Origin: Shouchella clausii
GTDB lineage: Bacteria; Bacillota; Bacilli; Bacillales; Bacillaceae_D
NCBI RefSeq assembly: GCF_001598215.1
Contig: NZ_BCXJ01000011.1
Location: 1 to 36,685 of the forward strand
DNA: 36,685 bases
Direction: 5' to 3'
A program made the position numbers and the translations under genes. Below, piece by piece: positions 24,680-34,922 of the stretch (its first letter is position 1; each line of letters begins with the position of its first letter). A model generated the notes under the pieces. The model was given only the letters and a program-made list of their open reading frames with translations, made no database searches and was not told where the DNA came from.

Positions 24680-25879
24680 TTATTTTGATAGAACATGGTT
24701 GATTTTTTCGATAGCCCAATCTAATTCATCTTTTGTGATTACAAGCGGTGGAGCAAATCGAATCGTATTTTCATGTGTTTCTTTACATAGGACCCCTGCT
24801 TCTTTCAACTGTTCACAATACTTGCGAACAGGATGATTGAATTCAACGCCGATAAATAATCCTCGTGCTCGAACGGCTATTAAATCATCATTATCAATTG
24901 CCCGTAATGCCGTTGTAAAATACTCCCCTAATTCTAAAGATTTCTCTGCTAAATTTTCTTCCTCAATTACTTCAATTGCTGCTAGAGAAACGGCACAAGC
25001 TAACGGATTTCCTCCAAAAGTAGATCCATGTGAACCTGGAGTAAATACATCCATAATTTCTTTATTAGCAGCAATAGCCGATACTGGAAAAACGCCGCCT
25101 CCCAATGCTTTTCCCATCACATAGATATCTGGAACGACATTTTCCCATTCACAAGCAAACATCTTTCCCGTTCGTGCAAAACCTGTTTGCACTTCATCGG
25201 CAATAAAGAGGATATGGTTTTCCGTACAGAGATCACGAATGGCTTGTAAGTAACCTTCAGGCGGGATAATGATACCTGCTTCTCCTTGGATTGGCTCTAC
25301 AATCACAGCCGCTGTATTAGGAGTGATTGCTTCACGAATGGCTTGCACATTCCCATACTCTATCTTTTTTATCCCTGGTACAAAAGGTCCGTAATTTTTG
25401 GTCGCTCCTGGATCATTCGATAAGGAGATCGCATTTAATGTCCGACCATGGAAATTCCCTTTTGCCGCAATAATTTCTGCTTTATTGTCTTCGACTCCTT
25501 TGACTTCATAAGCCCAGCGACGAGCTGCTTTAATTGCTGTCTCAACCGCTTCTACCCCTGTATTCATCGGCAACACTTTGTCTTTTCCTGTCAATTCTGC
25601 CATACGCTTGGTCCATGGACCAAGCTGGTCATTATGGAAAGCACGGGAAGTCAATGTTACTTTATCGGCCTGTTCCTTTAATGCCTGGATGATCTTTGGA
25701 TGGCGATGGCCCTGGTTCAACGCCGAATAAGCGCTAAGCATATCCATATATTTGTTGCCCTCAGGATCCTTCACCCACACGCCTTCAGCCTCAGCAATAA
25801 CAACTGGAAGCGGATGATAGTTATGTGCTCCATAAGCATTTGTTTGTTCAATGATGTCATCTGATTTTACAATCGTCAT
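24680..25879 (-). CDS. rocD: Ornithine aminotransferase
   Basis: A 399-residue class III PLP aminotransferase, the usual length for RocD (401). It begins [18 protein letters not shown], typical of ornithine delta-aminotransferase. It has [40 protein letters not shown] and PLP Lys257 in MGKALGGG. The reaction is ornithine plus 2-oxoglutarate to glutamate semialdehyde plus glutamate. The ATG at 25879 follows AAAGGAGGAA. It sits under a -24/-12 promoter with a RocR-like activator gene divergent. A side activity on the gamma-amino group of 2,4-diaminobutyrate is possible and would link it to the neighbouring ectoine operon; that is speculation. Confidence 0.94.
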   Translation of the reverse strand: MTIVKSDDIIEQTNAYGAHNYHPLPVVIAEAEGVWVKDPEGNKYMDMLSAYSALNQGHRHPKIIQALKEQADKVTLTSRAFHNDQLGPWTKRMAELTGKDKVLPMNTGVEAVETAIKAARRWAYEVKGVEDNKAEIIAAKGNFHGRTLNAISLSNDPGATKNYGPFVPGIKKIEYGNVQAIREAITPNTAAVIVEPIQGEAGIIIPPEGYLQAIRDLCTENHILFIADEVQTGFARTGKMFACEWENVVPDIYVMGKALGGGVFPVSAIAANKEIMDVFTPGSHGSTFGGNPLACAVSLAAIEVIEEENLAEKSLELGEYFTTALRAIDNDDLIAVRARGLFIGVEFNHPVRKYCEQLKEAGVLCKETHENTIRFAPPLVITKDELDWAIEKINHVLSK

Positions 25880-25942
25880 TAAAAATTCCTCCTTTTAGGT
25901 GATGAATCACAATGGTTTCCATTTTGTACTCACTGTTTCTAT

Positions 25943-25960
25943 ATGCAAACTTCATGCCAA
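25943..25960 (-). promoter_or_regulatory. Sigma-54 (SigL) promoter of rocD
   Basis: Minus-strand TTGGCATGAAGTTTGCAT carries the GG (25957-25958) and GC (25945-25946) dinucleotides exactly 10 bases apart and closely matches TTGGCACNNNNNTTGCW. It lies about 65 bases upstream of the rocD start. Confidence 0.88.
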
Positions 25961-26000
25961 AGTTTAAATGCAGATGGTGAAACGGTTTCAAAAGGATTAA

Positions 26001-26050
26001 AGAAAAAAATTTTTGCATACCTTAAAGGATAAACGAAAAATTTTTTTGCA
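26001..26050. promoter_or_regulatory. Tandem upstream activating sites for the sigma-54 activator
   Basis: On the minus strand, two related blocks begin TGCAAAAAAATTTTTCG (from 26050) and TGCAAAAATTTTTTTCT (from 26017). Their TGCA anchors are 33 bp apart, about three helical turns. Each approximates the palindrome TGCAAAAA-TTTTTGCA and continues into similar sequence (TTTATCCTTT and TTTAATCCTTTT). They lie 55-105 bp upstream of the -24/-12 element, where a RocR-like hexamer would bind. Confidence 0.75.
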
Positions 26051-26074
26051 CTTTGTCTGTTTATCGATTAAACT
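26046..26074 (+). promoter_or_regulatory. Promoter of the sigma-54 activator gene
   Basis: TTGCAC (26046-26051), 17-bp spacer and TAAACT (26069-26074). The -35 overlaps the distal activator site, which predicts negative autoregulation. Confidence 0.6.
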
Positions 26075-26095
26075 CACCTTTAAAGGAGGGATATT

Positions 26096-27487
26096 TTGAA
26101 AGAAAATAAAACACAAAAAAATCTAGAACAAATGAATCAACTATATCAAATGCTAGTAGACGAAATAAATGTTGGTATCCATGTTATTGATCAAAATGGA
26201 AATACCATTATATATAATAAAAAAATGATGGAAATCGAATCCATGGTAGATACTGAAGTGCTCCATAAAAATCTTTTAGAGGTTTTTACATTTCACGAGG
26301 ATGAACGCAGTACACTTGTACAAGCATTAAAGACAGGGAAAGTAACGAAGGATGTAAAACAAACGTATTTTAATAATAAAGGCGAAGAAGTCACAACTAT
26401 TAATAATACCTTCCCTTTTATCGAAAACGGGGAAATTACGGCTGCGGTGGAAATTGCGAAAGATATTACCCAGCTGGATCATGTTATTAAGAAGAATGTG
26501 CTGCGAAAAAGAGAGAATCATTACACCTTTGACCAAATCATCGGCAACAGCAAGCCATTTTTAGCGGTTGTAGAAGAAGCAAAACGAGCCGCCCGCACGT
26601 CTTCTTCTGTGCTAATCGTTGGCGAAACAGGCACAGGGAAAGAGTTATTTGCCCAAAGCATTCACTATGCCAGCCCAAGGGCACACGCTCCTTTTCTAGC
26701 ACAAAACTGCGCGGCCATCCCTGAAAATTTAATGGAAAGTTTATTATTTGGAACGAAAAAAGGAGCATTTACCGGGGCATTGGATACCCCAGGCTTATTC
26801 GAGCAAGCTGATGGCGGAACGTTGCTTCTAGACGAAATCAATTCTCTCGACCCAGCTCTGCAAGCGAAATTATTACGCGTTATTCAGGAAAAAACCATCC
26901 GTCGAATCGGCGATACCAAAGACAAAAAAGTCGATGTTCGAATTATTGCTACGATTAATGAAGATCCGATAGATTTGATTGCAAATAACCGCTTACGTAA
27001 AGATTTGTACTATCGCCTCAGCGTCGTAACTTTATTTATCCCGCCACTGCGCGAAAGAAAAGATGATATTCTTCTGCTTATAGAGGAATTCATTCACAAG
27101 TATAACACTTTGTTTCAGATGAATGTAAAGGCTATGAGTGAAGAGGCAAAAGCGATTCTGTTCCAACACGATTGGCCAGGAAATGCTCGAGAACTTGAAC
27201 ATACGATTGAAGGCACCATGAATTTAATTAGTGATGAAACAGAGATTCAAATACACAACCTGCCGTTTCGATTACGCACTCGCTATCAAAAAGAAGCTAA
27301 AGATACGCAAACAGGCAATTTGCCTGCAAAAACATTACAAGAAAAAATAGCAGAGGTCGAAAAGCTCTATATTTTACAAGCCTTAAGAGAAAATAACTGG
27401 AACGTTTCCCAAACTGCAAAAATTCTTGGCATGAGTAGACAAAATCTCCAATATCGGATTAAAAAGTTTCAACTTTCATTGAACTAA
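26096..27487 (+). CDS. rocR: Sigma-54-dependent transcriptional activator (RocR-like)
   Basis: A 463-residue protein with an N-terminal PAS-type sensor (about 15-130, NVGIHVIDQNGNTIIYNKKM), an AAA+ domain with Walker A GETGTGKE (176-183), the sigma-54 contact loop GAFTGA (223-228), Walker B GGTLLLDEI and the arginine-finger region RKDLYYRLSVV, and a C-terminal Fis-type helix-turn-helix (NVSQTAKILGMSRQNLQYRIKKF). In B. subtilis, RocR senses ornithine or citrulline and activates roc operons. Its divergent position to rocD supports the same role. The start is TTG at 26096, right after TAAAGGAGGG. ESLLFGTKKGAFTGA differs slightly from the usual ESELFGHEKGAFTGA but keeps the essential loop. Confidence 0.92.
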   Translation: MKENKTQKNLEQMNQLYQMLVDEINVGIHVIDQNGNTIIYNKKMMEIESMVDTEVLHKNLLEVFTFHEDERSTLVQALKTGKVTKDVKQTYFNNKGEEVTTINNTFPFIENGEITAAVEIAKDITQLDHVIKKNVLRKRENHYTFDQIIGNSKPFLAVVEEAKRAARTSSSVLIVGETGTGKELFAQSIHYASPRAHAPFLAQNCAAIPENLMESLLFGTKKGAFTGALDTPGLFEQADGGTLLLDEINSLDPALQAKLLRVIQEKTIRRIGDTKDKKVDVRIIATINEDPIDLIANNRLRKDLYYRLSVVTLFIPPLRERKDDILLLIEEFIHKYNTLFQMNVKAMSEEAKAILFQHDWPGNARELEHTIEGTMNLISDETEIQIHNLPFRLRTRYQKEAKDTQTGNLPAKTLQEKIAEVEKLYILQALRENNWNVSQTAKILGMSRQNLQYRIKKFQLSLN

Positions 27488-27571
27488 TGGCGTTGCTTTA
27501 CAGTCATCCACTGTTCGTGTGGTGAACTCGGCTTGACATGAAGCACAATAGGGCTACGAAGAGGCGACAAA

Positions 27572-27766
27572 GTGATCACCACGACAGGAGATTACGCTCG
27601 CCTCTCCAGGAAAGTCCGTGTGATACAGACGGTGGTCGACAAAATCGGCAACATTAATCAGACTGGTACGAATTTCCTGTCAAACAAGAAAAAATGCGAG
27701 TGGAGCATGATGATAAACAGTCATGGAACAACAGTATTAATGGATTTTCGAGAGGCAACTGTTTAG
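27572..27766 (+). pseudogene. Possible remnant of a short-chain dehydrogenase gene
   Basis: A 64-codon open frame starting at a GTG whose translation contains VIQTVVDKIGNINQTGTNF, EWSMMINSHGTTVLM and FREATV. In order, these resemble the middle of an SDR enzyme (helix before DILVNNAGTNF, then EW..MIN.NL.GTF.M..EA), with the NNAG core shortened. No Rossmann GxxxGIG start or YxxxK active site is present, and no convincing ribosome-binding site was found. It is either decayed DNA or a chance open frame; treat it as weak. Confidence 0.3.
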
Positions 27767-29451
27767 GAGTTAGGCGTTTGCATGTGGCGTTGGATCATCG
27801 ATATGCGAATGCTTAGATCAAGCAAAAAGACATCATCAGGATTAGCCAATGACAAATGAGTCAGCGCTTCAATTTTCCGAAGCCGATATAGCAGTGATTG
27901 GCGGTGCAAATGAAGAAAACGCGCTGTCTGTGTCACTTTGTTTTGGTTTCTTTGATAGGCGACAAATGTACCGACCAAGTCCATTTGCCTTTGCTCATCG
28001 TAGGCAAAAAGTGGTGCCGCATAGTCTAGCACCAGGCTTCGCAGTTCTGGTTCTTGCCCGATTTTATAGAGGACACGGTCAATGCGCGTATCTGTATAAA
28101 AAATCCGGCTTCCTTGCCCTTTCCTGCCGATGCCAAGCAGTAGTGCCTGTTTCGCTTCTTGATACCGGGCTTCAAACGCATAGGTGTTCATTTGCTGGTC
28201 ACCGATTCCCCACGTTATTTCTACATCGGGAAGCAAATGAGCCAAACGGCGATCAAGCAAATCAAGAAAACCATTAACCGTCGTCCGGTAATCGTCACAG
28301 GGAACGGCTAAATAAATCAATAGCTGCCCATCCATAAACGTCGACATCGTTTCACGTTCAACGGTTACGCCTGCATAGTAGATCTCTTCCTCGATATAAT
28401 GGACCATGCTTCGTTGCCACTCTTTAAATGAGGCTACTTGATCAGAACGGCTATACAGCTCTTCCATATTGTGCAGCATTCCTACTATCGCGATGTATGG
28501 AACGGAAACTTCGTATCCTAGCGCTGCAGCTCTTGTTTTTAGTTGTGCTTCCGTTTCAATCGAACCGTGAGACAAGTCGGCGACGAAATGATTGCGCATA
28601 CGGGCTTCCGTTTCTTGCACTGTGTTCTCTTGCAAAAACCAAAATGCAGCGGCTGTCCCGGCATGTTCAAGCAATATAAAGGCTGTCGCCAGCTCGCTTG
28701 AGGCCATTTTATCCGTGTTGACAGCAAATACATACCCTTGAATTTGCTCATTTGCTTGGATGATCGGCAATATGTGTACGTCTGTGCCATCTGTATGGAG
28801 CGTTTGAATTTTACGTTCGAGGGGGTGGTGCTCACTTTCCTGGCCGCTTGTGCGCATTTGTTTGTATGCTTTACTAACTAGGCCAACCACCGGTTCAGCT
28901 GCATGGCTTTTCCCTTTAATTCGCCCCTGGGCATCCGTTATGACAATGGGCACGGCGGCATAGCCAGCGACATGTTCAGCTAGAGCAGACAAGTGGTTTC
29001 CGGCAAGCATTAAGGACAAGAGTTCCTGTTGTACTTTTTGTGTGAATTGCCAATCGTCCTGCTTTGAATCAACAAGCTTGGCAGTAACCGCCTGTGTAAT
29101 GTCGGCAAAGCGGATCTCCCATGGCAAAAAAAGAATGGGAAACTGCGCATTCTCTGCAAGGGCGCGGACATCTTCGGATAATTCAAACACAAACCGGCCG
29201 ATCGCAACTGCAAGCCCAGACGCTTCCGACTTAATTACATCTTGCACAAAGGAATAAAACGCCTTTGGCTCCTGGGTGCAGCCGATGCCTGTCGTAAGAA
29301 CAAGCTCATTTTGCCTGATAAAGTTTTCCACTGGGGCTTCCGTAATCGAAACCCATTCGACTTGTCGGTAAGGCAACTGTTCTTGTGCAGTCTTAATGAT
29401 GGTAGGCTTCATAATATCCAATTCCATTACTTGTGCCAATGTAATTTTCAT
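27763..29451 (-). CDS. PucR-family transcriptional regulator
   Basis: A 562-residue regulator. The N-terminal PucR/purine-catabolism-like domain (about 1-125) contains VEWVSITEAPVENFIRQNELVLTTG and GLAVAIGRF. There is a central sensor region, and the C-terminal PucR helix-turn-helix domain contains YQRNQNKVTQTARFLHLHRQSLLYRLRKIE. Such proteins activate catabolic operons for purines, amino acids or other nitrogen compounds, usually nearby. Candidate targets here are its own nitrilase operon or the DoeA-led operon. The ATG at 29451 follows a G-rich ribosome-binding site (GGGGGGTGG). It lies 25 bases downstream of the nitrilase gene. It is convergent with the sigma-54 activator region. Confidence 0.9.
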   Translation of the reverse strand: MKITLAQVMELDIMKPTIIKTAQEQLPYRQVEWVSITEAPVENFIRQNELVLTTGIGCTQEPKAFYSFVQDVIKSEASGLAVAIGRFVFELSEDVRALAENAQFPILFLPWEIRFADITQAVTAKLVDSKQDDWQFTQKVQQELLSLMLAGNHLSALAEHVAGYAAVPIVITDAQGRIKGKSHAAEPVVGLVSKAYKQMRTSGQESEHHPLERKIQTLHTDGTDVHILPIIQANEQIQGYVFAVNTDKMASSELATAFILLEHAGTAAAFWFLQENTVQETEARMRNHFVADLSHGSIETEAQLKTRAAALGYEVSVPYIAIVGMLHNMEELYSRSDQVASFKEWQRSMVHYIEEEIYYAGVTVERETMSTFMDGQLLIYLAVPCDDYRTTVNGFLDLLDRRLAHLLPDVEITWGIGDQQMNTYAFEARYQEAKQALLLGIGRKGQGSRIFYTDTRIDRVLYKIGQEPELRSLVLDYAAPLFAYDEQRQMDLVGTFVAYQRNQNKVTQTARFLHLHRQSLLYRLRKIEALTHLSLANPDDVFLLDLSIRISMIQRHMQTPNS

Positions 29452-29476
29452 TCAACCCACCCCCCATTTGAAATTG

Positions 29477-30271
29477 TTACCGGTACAATTCGGGCCGCCT
29501 GCTAGAAAACACCGGCACTCTCTCCCGCACTTCAGCAGCCTTGCTAAAATCCACTTTACATTGAAGCGATTCTTCTTCAGTGCTGCTGGCTTCCACGATA
29601 ATTTCCCCCCACGGGTCAATCACCATCGATGTGCCTGCATAGGCGGTTCCATTATAGCTGCCGACACTATTGCAAGAAAGGAGATAAAACTGATTTTCGA
29701 TCGCTCTGGCTTGCTGCAATGCTTTCCAGTGCATCGCACGCGCCAACGGCCATTCAGCAACAATGAAAAGCACTTCTGCACCTTCTAATGCCAGACGCCG
29801 CGCTAACTCGGGAAAACGCAAATCATAGCAAATAAGGACCGCCATTTTGACACCTTCTAATTCAAATAAGGCAGGTGGCATGCTTCCGCCTTCCATGTAG
29901 GCAGGTTCGTCAAGCATTGGGACAAGGTGGACTTTGTCATACGTGTAGACAAGTTTGCCCTGTGCATCAATTACAAGCGCTGTATTGTAAATGCCGCCGT
30001 CTTTTTTTGTTGCAATGGAACCGGCGACCATGTGGATGCGATGCGCTCGCGCGAGTTGTTGCAAAAATGCAATCGTCTCCCTTCCCTCTTCTTCCGCCAG
30101 TTCACCAAGGTCCTCAAGCTGGTACCCAGTCGTCCATAGCTCAGGCAATACGATCGTAAGCGGCCGCTCTTGTTGCTCACGGCATAGTTGCTCAATCCAC
30201 GTTTTTACACGTTCTCGGTTCCGGTCTGGCTTTCCTGCTAATACTTCCATTTGGAAAACAGCGACATGCAT
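29477..30271 (-). CDS. Carbon-nitrogen hydrolase (nitrilase superfamily), MtnU/omega-amidase-like
   Basis: A 264-residue amidase with the complete catalytic triad: Glu44 (LPELWTTGY), Lys113 (YDKVHLVPM) and Cys148 (LICYDLRFPE). SYNGTAYAGTSMVIDPWGE follows. Length and motifs resemble B. subtilis MtnU (YkrU), a 2-oxoglutaramate amidase, and other omega-amidases that hydrolyse 2-oxo acid amides to 2-oxo acids plus ammonia. Its exact substrate is open. The ATG at 30271, preceded by AAAGGAGC, is chosen over an in-frame ATG at 30358 that lies inside a repeat element. It is probably co-transcribed with the PucR regulator, hinting at a nitrogen-scavenging unit. Confidence 0.9.
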   Translation of the reverse strand: MHVAVFQMEVLAGKPDRNRERVKTWIEQLCREQQERPLTIVLPELWTTGYQLEDLGELAEEEGRETIAFLQQLARAHRIHMVAGSIATKKDGGIYNTALVIDAQGKLVYTYDKVHLVPMLDEPAYMEGGSMPPALFELEGVKMAVLICYDLRFPELARRLALEGAEVLFIVAEWPLARAMHWKALQQARAIENQFYLLSCNSVGSYNGTAYAGTSMVIDPWGEIIVEASSTEEESLQCKVDFSKAAEVRERVPVFSSRRPELYR

Positions 30272-30291
30272 CGTTTTTAGCTCCTTTGTAA

Positions 30292-30491
30292 AAAGCTGCA
30301 GCGTGCTGCAGCTTTCAGACTGTAGACAAACGCTCGCATACGTCGTCGTTTGCCTCACTCATATGCTCATGAACCCACGTTCTATTCGCATCTTCCCTCG
30401 GCCGCACTCCTCGTCTGACAAGCGTTTTCTATCAGTCTGAGTGCAGTTATTGACTTTGTCGACAACCTCAGAGCTGCAGCGTGTTGCAGCT
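30292..30491. repeat. Hairpin-bounded 200-bp intergenic element
   Basis: One end is a 10-bp stem (AAAGCTGCAG/CTGCAGCTTT, 30292-30315) with a T tract on the minus strand. The other end is a 7-bp stem (AGCTGCA/TGCAGCT, 30472-30491) with a T tract on the plus strand. The sequence just inside each end is related: TTTGTCTACAGTCTGAAAG on minus and TTTGTCGACAACCTCAGAG on plus. The whole therefore resembles an inverted pair. The core has CAAACG/CGTTTG arms and an open frame on the minus strand ending MSEANDDVCERLSTV. It resembles the small intergenic repeats of bacilli, but copy number cannot be seen here. The left hairpin probably terminates serS. Confidence 0.55.
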
Positions 30492-30498
30492 TTTTTCT

Positions 30499-31773
<1,275 letters not shown>

Positions 31774-31801
31774 CTAAACGACCTCCTCGTTACTCCTATC
31801 C

Positions 31802-31831
31802 ATTTTACCAAAATTCACAGGAGAAAGAAAA
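31802..31831 (-). promoter_or_regulatory. Likely serS promoter with a short leader
   Basis: Minus-strand TAAAAT (31802-31807) with a weak -35 TTTTCT (31826-31831) 18 bp upstream. Initiation would leave only about 20 bases before the start codon. Confidence 0.4.
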
Positions 31832-31860
31832 GCACACAAGCAGGGCATGCGCCCTGCTTG
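31820..31860 (-). terminator. dacA terminator
   Basis: A perfect 10-bp stem CAAGCAGGGC/GCCCTGCTTG (31837-31860) is followed on the minus strand by TGTGCTTTTCTTTCT. Confidence 0.7.
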
Positions 31861-31916
31861 AAATCAATGGTTCGTGTTTTCTTATGCCATGATGCTATTT
31901 GTCCATTAGCTTAGAT

Positions 31917-33245
31917 TTAACTGAACCAACCGCTAATGGTGTCAGAAACGCTGGACCATAAATTTGAAAAGAAACCGCCAATTCCTCTCATCGACATGGT
32001 GAACCAGCCTGCTTCTTCAACATCTGCTGCTGCAACAAGCTCAATTCCGCTTTGCTGGCTGCCTGGAAGATACTCAACTGGCTCGTCCATGATGACTTTT
32101 AACGTCCCAACCGTTTCTCCTTCTTCTATAGGAGCGACAAGTTCTCCAGATTCATTCGTCTTGTTTTCATCCAGTTCAATTTCAACGGAGTAGTTTTCGT
32201 TCTGCCCTTTTTCAAGCATAAAAGTCAAATCGCGGTCAGTCACGAGTTGGACTTCTTTTTCTTTCCCCCGCGCTACAGAAACGACACCGCCTTCCGGTTC
32301 CGTTCCAGCATCGATGATCCGATGCTCTTCAAACTGATTAAAACCGTAATCGAGCAGTTTTTTCGTTTCGTTAAAACGGTCATCCCGGGTCTCTGTTCCC
32401 ATTACCACAGTAATTAGACGGACACCATTGCGTTCAGCTGTCGCCGTAAAGCTATTGCCTGCCGCATCGGTATATCCAGTTTTCAAGCCATCTACCCCTT
32501 CATAATAATGGGGGCTGTTTGGCAGCATCCAGTTCCAATTTTGCATGTCAATTTTTTCTTCTGGTCCAGAATCAAATACAGCTTCAGGTACACTTGCCGT
32601 ATCAAGCACTTCAGGAAAATCCTTCAACAGGTGATACGCAAGTTGCGCAACGGAACGGGCAGAAAGCGTCGTTTCTCCATCGGCTGGCGTCCCCTCTGGA
32701 TGCTCACCTTGCAAGTCACCATTGTTCAAGCCGCTCGCGTTAATAAACTCATACTTTTCTAGCCCGAGTTCTTCTGCTTTTTCATTCATTTTGGCGACAA
32801 ACTGAGCTTCCGTACCAGCGACATGCTCAGCTAACGCCATCGTCGAAGCATTTGCCGAATAAATCGCCATTGATTCGTACAAGTCTTTTACTGTATACGT
32901 ATAATCCTGGCGCAATGGCACATTGGATAGCTCTCTTTGATGCGATAGTGGCAGTAAATGATCGGATACCGTTACTTCATCTTCCCAAGATATGTCGCCA
33001 TTAGCGATTGATTCAAGCACTAAGTACTCGGTCATCATTTTTGTCATGCTGGCAATCGCCAATTGTTCATCGCTATTATGTTCAAATAAAATTTGTCCAG
33101 TATCGGCATTAATGACAATCGCTGCACTGGCATCTACTGTTAAAGACTGCGCATTCGCAGGCTTAATTGGTCCTAGTACGAAAGCAAGCATAGCCAACGC
33201 AGCGATAAAACGCATTGTCCAGCTTGGTAAACCCTTCTGTTTCAC
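31917..33245 (-). CDS. dacA: D-alanyl-D-alanine carboxypeptidase (PBP5 type)
   Basis: A 442-residue penicillin-binding protein (B. subtilis DacA has 443) that trims the terminal D-Ala of peptidoglycan stem peptides. The signal peptide is about residues 1-32 (RFIAALAMLAFVLGPIKPANA). Active-site motifs are SMTK (Ser66, Lys69), SAN in IYSANAST, and KTG in DGLKTGYTDAAG. A C-terminal PBP5 beta domain is followed by an amphipathic membrane anchor (GGFFSNLWSSVSDTISGWFS). The GTG at 33245, about 7 bases after GGGGG, fits the family N-terminus; an upstream in-frame start would run into the guaB terminator and gene. Confidence 0.95.
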   Translation of the reverse strand: MKQKGLPSWTMRFIAALAMLAFVLGPIKPANAQSLTVDASAAIVINADTGQILFEHNSDEQLAIASMTKMMTEYLVLESIANGDISWEDEVTVSDHLLPLSHQRELSNVPLRQDYTYTVKDLYESMAIYSANASTMALAEHVAGTEAQFVAKMNEKAEELGLEKYEFINASGLNNGDLQGEHPEGTPADGETTLSARSVAQLAYHLLKDFPEVLDTASVPEAVFDSGPEEKIDMQNWNWMLPNSPHYYEGVDGLKTGYTDAAGNSFTATAERNGVRLITVVMGTETRDDRFNETKKLLDYGFNQFEEHRIIDAGTEPEGGVVSVARGKEKEVQLVTDRDLTFMLEKGQNENYSVEIELDENKTNESGELVAPIEEGETVGTLKVIMDEPVEYLPGSQQSGIELVAAADVEEAGWFTMSMRGIGGFFSNLWSSVSDTISGWFS

Positions 33246-33298
33246 CTTTACACCCCCGCTTGTATAACACACAATTGCTATTTTAACACGCTGACACC

Positions 33299-33329
33299 AA
33301 AAAAAATAGATAGGGAAGTCCCTATCTAT
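33299..33329 (-). terminator. guaB terminator
   Basis: An 11-bp perfect stem (ATAGATAGGGA/TCCCTATCTAT, 33306-33329) is followed on the minus strand by a run of eight T. Confidence 0.92.
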
Positions 33330-33351
33330 CAGTAAAAAAATGTGGAATTTT

Positions 33352-34809
<1,458 letters not shown>

Positions 34810-34849
34810 TTATACTAGCTCCCCTCAAACGCCTGAAAATATTATTAGT

Positions 34850-34878
34850 AGCTTAACAATTGGGCAAACTACTGTCAA
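34850..34878 (-). promoter_or_regulatory. guaB promoter
   Basis: Minus-strand TTGACA (34873-34878), 17-bp spacer and TAAGCT (34850-34855). The -35 is perfect. The leader is only about 35 bases, leaving no room for a purine riboswitch. Confidence 0.65.
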
Positions 34879-34922
34879 GACAAGGGTTTAAGTAGTACTT
34901 TTCTGAATTCAGTGTGCAAAAA

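Noticed and set aside
31774-31916. T-box leader upstream of serS
   Set aside because: The space after the dacA terminator is about 65 bases and contains neither an AGGGTGGNACCGCG-type box nor a specifier stem.
34810-34878. Purine riboswitch upstream of guaB
   Set aside because: The leader from the predicted start is about 35 bases and lacks aptamer sequence.
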